From positions 1 through 6,383 of the forward strand of contig RFKI01000162.1 of assembly GCA_003694355.1 (NCBI GenBank): 6,383 nucleotides of DNA, written 5' to 3'. Both the position numbers and the translations under genes were made by a program. Below the pieces are notes generated by a model, which saw only the letters and a list, made by a program, of their open reading frames with translations, was not told where the DNA came from and did no database searches. Shown here in pieces: positions 1 through 5,514 of this stretch. Source of the stretch: Bdellovibrio sp. Its GTDB lineage: Bacteria > Bdellovibrionota > Bdellovibrionia > Bdellovibrionales > UBA1609. Position 1 is the first letter of the stretch. Each line of letters starts with the position of its first letter.

Positions 1-401
1 ATTTTCTTGAGTTCTTCCTGCACCATTTTTTCTGGAAATTTACTCCGGTATCTTCTTCTAGCTATTGCTTGGATCTCATCTAAAGCGTTTGCTCTTAGAA
101 GCATGGCGGCCCTGGTCTCCTCTCTGGAAAAGGGCTCTCCAACACCACAAGAGTGAGAACGAATTAAGTTCACCTGTAATCGCTCTATATCCTTTTCAGA
201 AATCTTCACTTGGCTAAATGCCCCAAAGCCTGTATTCACTCCATACATCACATCTCCTTTATGAATACGATGCTCAATATAAGAGCGAGAGGCATTCATC
301 CTTTCAATAGCCTGGGAAGAAAGTTGAACTTCTTCTTTTTGATAAGCCACTTTCCAAATATCATCTAACCCTAATGTTTCTCCATCAACCATTATCGCCA
401 T
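1..401 (-). CDS. Histidine/aromatic amino acid ammonia-lyase-like protein, N-terminal part (runs off left edge)
   Basis: The visible 133 codons open with a family N-terminus of histidine ammonia-lyase and related MIO enzymes, which eliminate ammonia from histidine, tyrosine or phenylalanine. The block YGVNTGFG lies at residues 53-60; its tyrosine matches the catalytic Tyr of this family. LIRSHSCGVG follows at about 79-88 and LLRANAL at 101-107. The MIO-forming Ala-Ser-Gly triad would lie further on, outside the window. After residue 107 the expected family segment (lysine/arginine-Gly-x-Ser-Gly-x-Arg) is absent. Instead a basic stretch (AIARRRYRSKF, 112-122) continues in the same open frame, so the gene may be truncated, chimeric or very divergent. 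The ATG at 401 lies 5 nt after the rpe stop, with a weak GGGG (413-410) 8 nt upstream; a second in-frame ATG lies at 392. Substrate cannot be assigned: the opening resembles both HutH and tyrosine ammonia-lyase/aminomutase proteins. Family assignment of residues 1-107 is secure; an intact enzyme is doubtful. Confidence 0.75.
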   Translation of the reverse strand, partial: MAIMVDGETLGLDDIWKVAYQKEEVQLSSQAIERMNASRSYIEHRIHKGDVMYGVNTGFGAFSQVKISEKDIERLQVNLIRSHSCGVGEPFSREETRAAMLLRANALDEIQAIARRRYRSKFPEKMVQEELKK

Positions 402-406
402 TGCAT

Positions 407-1069
407 TTACCCCACTATTTTTTGTTTTTTTAAAGACAAAATGGCCTCTTTATAAGAAGTATGCTGAAAAATATAACTTCCTGAAACCAACACATCAGCT
501 TTTTTACAAAAACAAGCTGTTTTATCGTTCACCCCTCCATCAACCTCTATCAAATAAGAAAATCCTTGTTTTTTGCGTATTTCGTCCAGCTCTTCAATCT
601 TGGGAACCTGATCCTTCATAAAAGCTTGACCACCAAAGCCAGGTTCTACAGTCATCACCAAAACCAAGTCCACAATTGACAACACTGGCTTAATGGCTTC
701 CAACGACGTTGAGGGCCTTAAAGTGATTCCTGCTTTCACCTTATATTTCTTGATTTCCTCAAGGCAAGCAACAGGGTCCTTACAAGCCTCCACATGAACC
801 GTTAAATAGTCACTTCCAGCTTGAGCAAAATCTTTAATATACCTTTCTGGAAACTCAATCATAAGGTGCACATCTAAAGGAACCTGAGTTACAGGCCGCA
901 AAGAACGAACCACAGGAGGGCCTATAGTCAAATTGGGAACAAAGTGTCCATCCATAACATCTACATGAATCCAGTCAGCTCCATCCGCTTCCACCGATTG
1001 AATTTCTTTCTGTAAGCAAGAAAAATCTGCAGATAAAATACTTGGAGCCACAAGAAATTCATTAGACAT
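407..1069 (-). CDS. rpe: Ribulose-phosphate 3-epimerase
   Basis: This cytosolic enzyme interconverts D-ribulose 5-phosphate and D-xylulose 5-phosphate in the pentose phosphate pathway. The 220-residue protein has the usual family length and a complete TIM-barrel motif set. APSILSADF at 8-16 forms the first strand. IHVDVMDGHFVPN at 34-46 supplies metal ligands His35 and Asp37. DVHLM at 66-70 supplies His68. VEPGFGGQ at 141-148 is the phosphate/active-site loop. EVDGG at 175-179 supplies Asp177. GS at 197-198 completes the phosphate site. Asp37 and Asp177 are the expected acid/base pair. The ATG start is supported by a strong GGGAGGA Shine-Dalgarno 7 nt upstream. The start lies inside the end of fmt (8-nt overlap), so translation is probably coupled. 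The ammonia-lyase-like gene follows 5 nt after the stop. Nothing in the protein suggests damage. Confidence 0.97.
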   Translation of the reverse strand: MSNEFLVAPSILSADFSCLQKEIQSVEADGADWIHVDVMDGHFVPNLTIGPPVVRSLRPVTQVPLDVHLMIEFPERYIKDFAQAGSDYLTVHVEACKDPVACLEEIKKYKVKAGITLRPSTSLEAIKPVLSIVDLVLVMTVEPGFGGQAFMKDQVPKIEELDEIRKKQGFSYLIEVDGGVNDKTACFCKKADVLVSGSYIFQHTSYKEAILSLKKQKIVG

Positions 1070-1997
1070 GTTTATTTCCTCCCAAAACGTCCCCCACAGA
1101 TATATTGTGACCCTTTAAAAACTCGGAAACCCACATCCTTTTTTTAGATGCCTCTTGAACTTCTAAAATTCTCAAGGCTCCTTTTCCACACGCCACTGTA
1201 AAGTCATCTTTTGTGACGGCCACAACCTTTCCGGGAAGCTCTTGAACACACTCAACAGGTTCTCCTCGATGAATCTTTAACTTTTTTCCTCGAAAAAAAG
1301 TAAAAGTACCTGGCCCCAAAGCAAGGCCCCTGATCTGGCAAAAAATTTGGTTGTTTTCTTTAGACCAATCAATTTCTCCTTCTTCTTTTTTAATTTTAGA
1401 AGCATAAGTCACGCCTTCTGAAGATTGAGGTTTTGGTCGCAATTTCCCTTCTAAATACGCCTTCATTTCATGAAATAATTCTGGAGACTTTTTCATTAAA
1501 ATATCATGCAAGTCACAAGCATTCATTGAAGGCAAAATGTCCACCTCACGACAACCAATAATATCTCCTGCATCTAACTGTTCTGTCATGATCTGCAAAC
1601 ACACCCCTGTTTTTGTATCTCCAGCCATAATGGCCCTCTGAATAGGAGCGGCCCCTCTCCAACGCGGCAAAAGACTGGCATGAATGTTCAAAGACCGAAA
1701 TTCTTCCAAAAAATTTTTAGATAAAATTTTTCCAAAAGCCACCACAAGAGCCACATCTGGCTTCCAGGATTTTAAAATAGGAATTAACTCATCCACAGAA
1801 CCTGAGGTCTCTAAAACGGGCACCCCCTGCTCTAAAGCCAACGTTTTAACGGGCGTGGGTTGAGGCTTCATTTTTCTACCAGCAGGACGATCAGGTTGTG
1901 TAACCACACCAACAACATTCCACTCAGGATGATTTAAAAGAGACCAGAGCTGATAACGAGCAAACTCTGGCGTTCCCATAAACAACACGTTTTTCAA
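1062..1997 (-). CDS. fmt: Methionyl-tRNA formyltransferase
   Basis: The enzyme transfers a formyl group from 10-formyltetrahydrofolate to Met-tRNA(fMet), making the bacterial initiator tRNA. The 311-residue length is typical. The N-terminal Rossmann-like domain begins with FMGTPEFA (6-13). The tRNA-binding loop follows, from RPAGRK (37-42) to PTPVK (47-51). The catalytic set is Asn104, His106 and Asp142, within LNIHASLLPRWRGAAPI (103-119) and QLDAGD (140-145). The C-terminal OB-like tRNA-binding domain spans about 203-303. The start codon is TTG at 1997, overlapping the def stop as TTGA. It is supported by GAAGGA (2011-2006) 8 nt upstream, and because starting there preserves the family's beta-strand before the MGTPEFA motif. 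The next ATG, codon 7, would remove that strand. The gene is coupled to def upstream and overlaps rpe downstream. All expected catalytic residues are present. Confidence 0.97.
   Translation of the reverse strand: MKNVLFMGTPEFARYQLWSLLNHPEWNVVGVVTQPDRPAGRKMKPQPTPVKTLALEQGVPVLETSGSVDELIPILKSWKPDVALVVAFGKILSKNFLEEFRSLNIHASLLPRWRGAAPIQRAIMAGDTKTGVCLQIMTEQLDAGDIIGCREVDILPSMNACDLHDILMKKSPELFHEMKAYLEGKLRPKPQSSEGVTYASKIKKEEGEIDWSKENNQIFCQIRGLALGPGTFTFFRGKKLKIHRGEPVECVQELPGKVVAVTKDDFTVACGKGALRILEVQEASKKRMWVSEFLKGHNISVGDVLGGNKHV
1077..1083 (-). promoter_or_regulatory. Strong ribosome binding site of rpe inside the fmt 3' end
   Basis: GGGAGGA on the minus strand lies 7 nt before the rpe ATG at 1069, within the last codons of fmt. 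It fixes the rpe start and makes independent reinitiation likely despite the 8-nt gene overlap. Confidence 0.8.
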
Positions 1998-2572
1998 ATG
2001 GGCTGTCCTTCTTTTTCTTCCTGTGGATAACCAAACTTTTTAATTTTTGCCTTAATTCGGTTTGATTTAATAGGACTTAACCGATCAATAAATAACTTGC
2101 CATCTAAATGATCAATTTCATGCTGAATGCAGATAGCCAGCAAGCCATCTGTTTCCAATTTCATTGGCTGCCCATTTAAATCAAGGCCTTCAACAATAAT
2201 TTTTTGAGACCTCTCTACGGTTTCAAAATAAGAAGGCACACTTAAACAACCTTCATCATAAGTGACCTTGCCTTCTCTATGAGTGATAACAGGATTAAAA
2301 ATAACAAGAGGCATTGGAGCCTGTCTTTCTAGTTCCGTCATAGCTTCCAGATCATATTCTCCTGTTTCGGGGTTTTTAGGACGAACATCAGCAACAAATA
2401 GCCTCACTAACTGGTTGACCTGAGCTGCGGCCAAACCAATCCCCTTATAGTGGTACATGGTCTCAAGCATATCTTCTGCCAGTTTCTTAAGTTCAGGAGT
2501 CACTTGTTCCACTTCCTGACACTTTCTTCGAAGTCGAGAATCTGGAAATTTTAAAACCTCTAAAATAGCCAT
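1994..2572 (-). CDS. def: Peptide deformylase
   Basis: This metalloprotease removes the N-formyl group from nascent proteins at the ribosome exit. The three diagnostic motifs are intact: GIGLAAAQ (44-51), EGCLS (107-111) and QHEIDH (150-155). Cys109, His151 and His155 are the metal ligands and Glu152 is the catalytic acid/base. At 192 residues it is longer than the roughly 170-residue E. coli enzyme. The extra length lies mainly between motifs 1 and 2: a charged segment at about 63-88 (RPKNPETGEYDLEAMTELER) replaces a short loop. The C-terminal helix KSNRIKAKIKKFGYP (169-183) is preserved. The ATG has TAAAGGA (2587-2581) 8 nt upstream. def heads the def-fmt-rpe set, and its stop overlaps the fmt start. 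The 121-nt gap to the dehydrogenase upstream leaves room for its own promoter. Confidence 0.97.
   Translation of the reverse strand: MAILEVLKFPDSRLRRKCQEVEQVTPELKKLAEDMLETMYHYKGIGLAAAQVNQLVRLFVADVRPKNPETGEYDLEAMTELERQAPMPLVIFNPVITHREGKVTYDEGCLSVPSYFETVERSQKIIVEGLDLNGQPMKLETDGLLAICIQHEIDHLDGKLFIDRLSPIKSNRIKAKIKKFGYPQEEKEGQPI
2006..2011 (-). promoter_or_regulatory. Ribosome binding site supporting the TTG start of fmt
   Basis: GAAGGA on the minus strand, inside the end of def, lies 8 nt before the TTG at 1997. Together with the conserved fmt N-terminus it decides for this non-ATG start over the downstream ATG at codon 7. Confidence 0.7.
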
Positions 2573-2598
2573 CCCTATCGTCCTTTATTTTGGCCCTC

Positions 2599-2627
2599 TA
2601 TATACCACGAACCTTAAAGGCTTTCTA
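2599..2627 (-). promoter_or_regulatory. Candidate extended -10 promoter for def-fmt-rpe
   Basis: On the minus strand TATATA (2604-2599) is preceded directly by TGG, an extended -10 signature. TAGAAA (2627-2622; 4 of 6 to the -35 consensus) lies 17 nt upstream of it. Transcription would start near 2592, giving a leader of about 20 nt that still contains the def Shine-Dalgarno at 2587-2581. The 121-nt gap before def is the only long gap inside the minus-strand cluster, which supports a promoter here. Moderate to low certainty. Confidence 0.35.
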
Positions 2628-2639
2628 GAAAACTTTTCT
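2622..2639. repeat. Two overlapping short palindromes upstream of def
   Basis: TTTCTAGAAA (2622-2631) is a perfect 10-bp palindrome. AGAAAACTTTTCT (2627-2639) is a second palindrome around a single central base. They cover and flank the candidate -35 box of the def promoter. They may be an operator or chance in AT-rich DNA; no T-tract makes them a terminator. Confidence 0.3.
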
Positions 2640-2693
2640 CCTTCCTGCACTTTTTCAAAGACAGAAACTTCAGTTATTTCAATACATTAAAAA

Positions 2694-4298
2694 TCAATGT
2701 TCATAAATTGTCGAGGGTGTTTTTCTTAACCATTCCTGAGCTGGTAACTGAAAAGAGGGTTCTTGTTCAGCAAACTCCAGCATCAAAGCCCCCACAAGTA
2801 CAAAGACCATGCGAGCCGAAACGAATCTCATCTCTCCTTCCAAATCTTGAGGATCACTGAGCTGGCTTAATTGTTCCTTCAATCCCTCTAAAATATCTTC
2901 CAGAAACAAGCGTTCTTTTTGAGTTTTAACATTAGACAATCGCTCTCTGACTTCTTGATAAAACGCCTCAAAAGCTTGTTCTTTAACAATGGCACGCAAC
3001 ACATCCAAACATAAAACATGAGTGGTTCCCTCCCATATGGAAAAAACCTGCGCATCTCTCAAAAAACGAGGAATCCCCGTATCCTCAATATAACCAGCTC
3101 CTCCAAAGCTTTCTACAAGCTCGGAGACAACAGACACACATTGTCTTCCTGTATAAAGTTTTGCCAAAGGAGTTAACAAACGCAGTAATTTTTCTGCATG
3201 AAGATCTTTATCCACTTCTGACTTTCCTAACTGCAAGGCTGTGAAAAAAACCAAATGAAAAGCTCCTTGAGTTTCTGCTTCCAACTTGTTGAGAAGCCTT
3301 TTGTGTAAAGCAAGATCTTTAATTGCCCTTCCAAAAGCTTTCCTTTTTTCCGCATAGCTATAAGATAACTGTAGAAGACGTCTCATCGTAGCCACACTGG
3401 TACATGCATTATAAAGACGGGTGATATTAAACAACGTCGAAATAATTTTAACACCCTTCCCTTCGTCCCCCAAGAGATAAGCCTTAGTGCCATCTAGTAA
3501 AACTTCTGCCGTTGGCAATGCTTTGGTTCCTAATTTATCTTTAAGTCTTAAAATTTCTAGTCCATTCCATTTCTGATCTCCTTTATGAACAGGGATCAAA
3601 AAAACACTCAAACCACGGCTACCTTCCGCCACTTTCCCATCTCTTTCAATGCGTGCCAAGCCCATAGCCACTTGAGAGGTGGTTGCAGAAACAAACCATT
3701 TTTTTCCATAAAGCAAGAAAGAGCCATCTTCTTGAGGAACCGCTGTGGTTTCTGAAAGCCCCACATCAGATCCTCCAATAGCCTCTGTCATCCATTGCCC
3801 TGAGGTCCAAAACTCTTTGCCATTTCGAGAAGTTAAATGTTGAAAAACCTCTGTTGTTAAAGCATCCTTCCCATAGACCTCTATCAGTTTGGCTGCCCCA
3901 TCCGTCATGGCTAATGGACAAGTATAAAAAGCACTGGAAGGGTGAAACAAATAAAGTTTTGCAAATTGTAAAAGGCGAGAAAGCTTTCCTAAAGGACGCT
4001 CATATCCCAAAGCCACCAGCCCCTCTTTGGCCGAAAACTGGTGTAACCACTCCCAGGCCTCTGAAACCTTAATCTGATCAATCCGGCTACCCCAAGGGTC
4101 AAAAGGTTGATGCTGAGGAGGACAGGATTCAGCCTCCATCCCTTTTGACTCCACTTCATCAACAATTTTTTGGCCAAATTCCTTTAATTCAACAAGCTGC
4201 TCTCCTAACAAGTACCGCCTTAAAAAGGCATCCATTAAAGGGTCATTCTCATAAGGGTTTGAGAAACTAGGTCCCTTTTGAATAAAATACTTTAACAT
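2694..4298 (-). CDS. AidB-like acyl-CoA dehydrogenase family flavoprotein
   Basis: This FAD-dependent acyl-CoA dehydrogenase fold protein has 534 residues, longer than the roughly 380-400 of ordinary acyl-CoA dehydrogenases and close to E. coli AidB. An N-terminal extension precedes the alpha domain (about 1-160). The FAD-binding beta domain contains SGQWMTEAIGGSDVG (166-180) and KKWFVSATTS (199-208). RLKDKLGTKA (251-260) and NITRLYNA (291-298) match AidB-type sequence. The C-terminal alpha domain has YAEKRKAFG (315-323), FGGAGYIEDTGIP (398-410) and IWEGTTHVLCLDVLR (421-435); Glu423 is in the position of the usual catalytic glutamate. The extra C-terminal helical region runs to 534. AidB is known from the E. 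coli adaptive response to alkylation, but homologues of this type may instead oxidise acyl-CoAs, so substrate and role stay open. The ATG is supported by GGAGG (4311-4307) 8 nt upstream. It lies 47 nt after lptG with no promoter or terminator visible between, so co-transcription is likely. Confidence 0.93.
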   Translation of the reverse strand: MLKYFIQKGPSFSNPYENDPLMDAFLRRYLLGEQLVELKEFGQKIVDEVESKGMEAESCPPQHQPFDPWGSRIDQIKVSEAWEWLHQFSAKEGLVALGYERPLGKLSRLLQFAKLYLFHPSSAFYTCPLAMTDGAAKLIEVYGKDALTTEVFQHLTSRNGKEFWTSGQWMTEAIGGSDVGLSETTAVPQEDGSFLLYGKKWFVSATTSQVAMGLARIERDGKVAEGSRGLSVFLIPVHKGDQKWNGLEILRLKDKLGTKALPTAEVLLDGTKAYLLGDEGKGVKIISTLFNITRLYNACTSVATMRRLLQLSYSYAEKRKAFGRAIKDLALHKRLLNKLEAETQGAFHLVFFTALQLGKSEVDKDLHAEKLLRLLTPLAKLYTGRQCVSVVSELVESFGGAGYIEDTGIPRFLRDAQVFSIWEGTTHVLCLDVLRAIVKEQAFEAFYQEVRERLSNVKTQKERLFLEDILEGLKEQLSQLSDPQDLEGEMRFVSARMVFVLVGALMLEFAEQEPSFQLPAQEWLRKTPSTIYEH

Positions 4299-4306
4299 CT
4301 CGATGT

Positions 4307-4311
4307 CCTCC
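4307..4311 (-). promoter_or_regulatory. Ribosome binding site of the acyl-CoA dehydrogenase
   Basis: GGAGG (within GGGAGGA) on the minus strand lies 8 nt before the ATG at 4298 in the 47-nt lptG-dehydrogenase gap. It supports the chosen start and contrasts with the lack of any such site before lptG. Confidence 0.75.
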
Positions 4312-4345
4312 CTCTTATTTCTTTCTTAAAACATTCTTCCTGCTC

Positions 4346-5434
4346 TTACTTTCTTATCTTTATAAGGAAAAATAAGAAAGAGAATGTAAGTAAAACATTG
4401 GGGCCCCAGGCAGCTAGCACAGGGGGAAGATGTCCATAACGTCCAAGAGTAATAAAGGCACTATACAAAAGCCAATAAACAAAAGCCAGCCCCAAACAAA
4501 TACCAATATTTTTTACATTTCCTCCTTGCCTCACTCTAGAAACAGCAAAAGGAATTCCCATCAACGACATAACAAAAGCAGCAAAGGGGAAACTGAATTT
4601 TGAATGGTAATCCACTTCATAACGAGTGGTATCCAACCCAGCCTCCTTGTTCTTTTTAATAAACTGAGCCAACTCATTAGCACTTAATGTATCTGAGGAG
4701 CGAACAGCCTCCCTGGCATCAATAACTTCTGTATCCAGAAGAACCTCCTTTTTCTGGAAAGACTGAGTTAAAGGAAAACTGCTTTCTGGGACAAAAAGAG
4801 TGATTTGCCCATCCTCTAAAATCCACTTTTTTCCTTGAATATGAGCTTTAGAGGCTTTTAAGACCTGTGAAAGTTTCCAGTCCTTATTGAAATAAAAAAA
4901 ACTAACACCTTGAGCCTGAGCTCCTTTCACATCCAATGTGCGCACATTAAACAAAACATTCTTGGAGCGAAACCAAATTTTATTGGTCTTAATGGAGGCA
5001 TACATTTCCGGCCGATGAATTAACTCCATGTAATACACATAGTTCTTTTTTTGATTTAAAACAGGAAGTAAAGTGTTTTCCATAAAGAAAGAAAAAAAAG
5101 AGATGATCAATATTAAAATCAGTAGAGGCAAACTCACTCTTGCCAAGCTCATTCCTAAACTAAACAGAGCAATCAGTTCATTTCCTTTATTGAGCTGAGA
5201 TAAAGTAAATAAGATTCCAACAAGAGCTCCTACAGGAATCATCTGATAAATCACAGAAGGAATAGAGTACAAATAATAATGCAGCAAAGAGTTGAGAGGC
5301 GCTTTCAAATTCGCTAGTGAAGACACAAAATCAATAGCCAAAAAAAGAGTTACAAAAACAGCTAACCCAGCAATAAAATAAAGCAGAAAACTTCGAATCA
5401 AATAGCGGTCAATAATAGAAATTAAAGATAACAC
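4346..5434 (-). CDS. lptG: Lipopolysaccharide export permease, LptG (YjgP/YjgQ family)
   Basis: This inner-membrane permease subunit of the LptB2FG transporter extracts LPS from the inner membrane and feeds it to the periplasmic Lpt bridge. The 362-residue length is typical. Six hydrophobic helices are visible at about 13-37, 58-80, 99-120, 279-297, 308-330 and 335-358. The periplasmic beta-jellyroll domain lies between helices 3 and 4 (about 125-265). IIDRYLIRSFL at the N-terminus, GNELIALFSLGMS (84-96, cytoplasmic coupling region contacting the ATPase) and LPPVLAAWGPN near the C-terminus favour LptG over LptF. That paralogue choice is moderate. The start is GTG at 5434: an in-frame TAA lies three codons upstream, and no earlier start codon intervenes. 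No Shine-Dalgarno precedes it, and a candidate -10 box ends only 8 nt away, so the mRNA may be leaderless. LptF and LptB are not in the window. Confidence 0.92.
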   Translation of the reverse strand: MLSLISIIDRYLIRSFLLYFIAGLAVFVTLFLAIDFVSSLANLKAPLNSLLHYYLYSIPSVIYQMIPVGALVGILFTLSQLNKGNELIALFSLGMSLARVSLPLLILILIISFFSFFMENTLLPVLNQKKNYVYYMELIHRPEMYASIKTNKIWFRSKNVLFNVRTLDVKGAQAQGVSFFYFNKDWKLSQVLKASKAHIQGKKWILEDGQITLFVPESSFPLTQSFQKKEVLLDTEVIDAREAVRSSDTLSANELAQFIKKNKEAGLDTTRYEVDYHSKFSFPFAAFVMSLMGIPFAVSRVRQGGNVKNIGICLGLAFVYWLLYSAFITLGRYGHLPPVLAAWGPNVLLTFSFLFFLIKIRK

Positions 5435-5442
5435 AGTTAGTT

Positions 5443-5471
5443 ATAGTAAAGAGATACAAAGGCGGAGTCAA
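5443..5471 (-). promoter_or_regulatory. Candidate sigma70-type promoter for lptG
   Basis: On the minus strand TTGACT (5471-5466) is followed after 17 nt by TACTAT (5448-5443), 4 of 6 to TATAAT. TATAAC (5445-5440) overlaps as an alternative -10 box with a less favourable 20-nt spacer. The lptG GTG at 5434 lies 8 nt after TACTAT, so the predicted transcript begins at or within about 2 nt of the start codon. By consensus matching only. Confidence 0.5.
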
Positions 5472-5486
5472 TGCAGCAGTTGACTC
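5465..5486. repeat. Perfect inverted repeat at the centre of the divergent lptG/receiver intergene
   Basis: GAGTCAA (5465-5471) and TTGACTC (5480-5486) are exact reverse complements separated by 8 nt. Each arm contains the -35 hexamer of one divergent promoter. It could be a regulator's operator covering both promoters, or simply two -35 boxes facing away from each other with one extra matching base pair. It is not followed by a T-tract suited to termination of an incoming transcript. Confidence 0.6.
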
Positions 5487-5508
5487 TCTTTTAGAATCAT
5501 CGTTTACT
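5480..5508 (+). promoter_or_regulatory. Candidate sigma70-type promoter for the receiver gene
   Basis: TTGACT at 5480-5485 (5 of 6 to the -35 consensus) is followed, after exactly 17 nt, by TTTACT at 5503-5508 (4 of 6 to TATAAT). The ATG at 5515 begins 7 nt after the -10 box, so transcription would start at or beside the A of the start codon. Assignment is by consensus matching only. Confidence 0.5.
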
Positions 5509-5514
5509 TTTTAT

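Noticed and set aside
60..85. A single frameshift as the cause of lost similarity in the lyase-like gene
   Set aside because: Translation of both other frames gives early stops and no Gly-x-Ser-Gly-x-Arg segment.
404..406. ATG immediately after the rpe stop as start of the lyase-like gene
   Set aside because: This ATG is in another frame and meets a stop after four codons; the ATG at 401 opens the lyase frame.
2573..2693. Rho-independent terminator after the dehydrogenase
   Set aside because: The palindromes present are AT-rich and short and lack a following T-tract on the minus strand.
3854..4177. Short open frames on both strands inside the dehydrogenase gene
   Set aside because: They overlap a clearly conserved AidB-like coding frame, have no family features and no ribosome binding site; they are shadows.
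4299..4345. Independent promoter for the dehydrogenase
   Set aside because: Only the ribosome binding site is recognisable in these 47 nt; no -35/-10 pair with acceptable spacing was seen.
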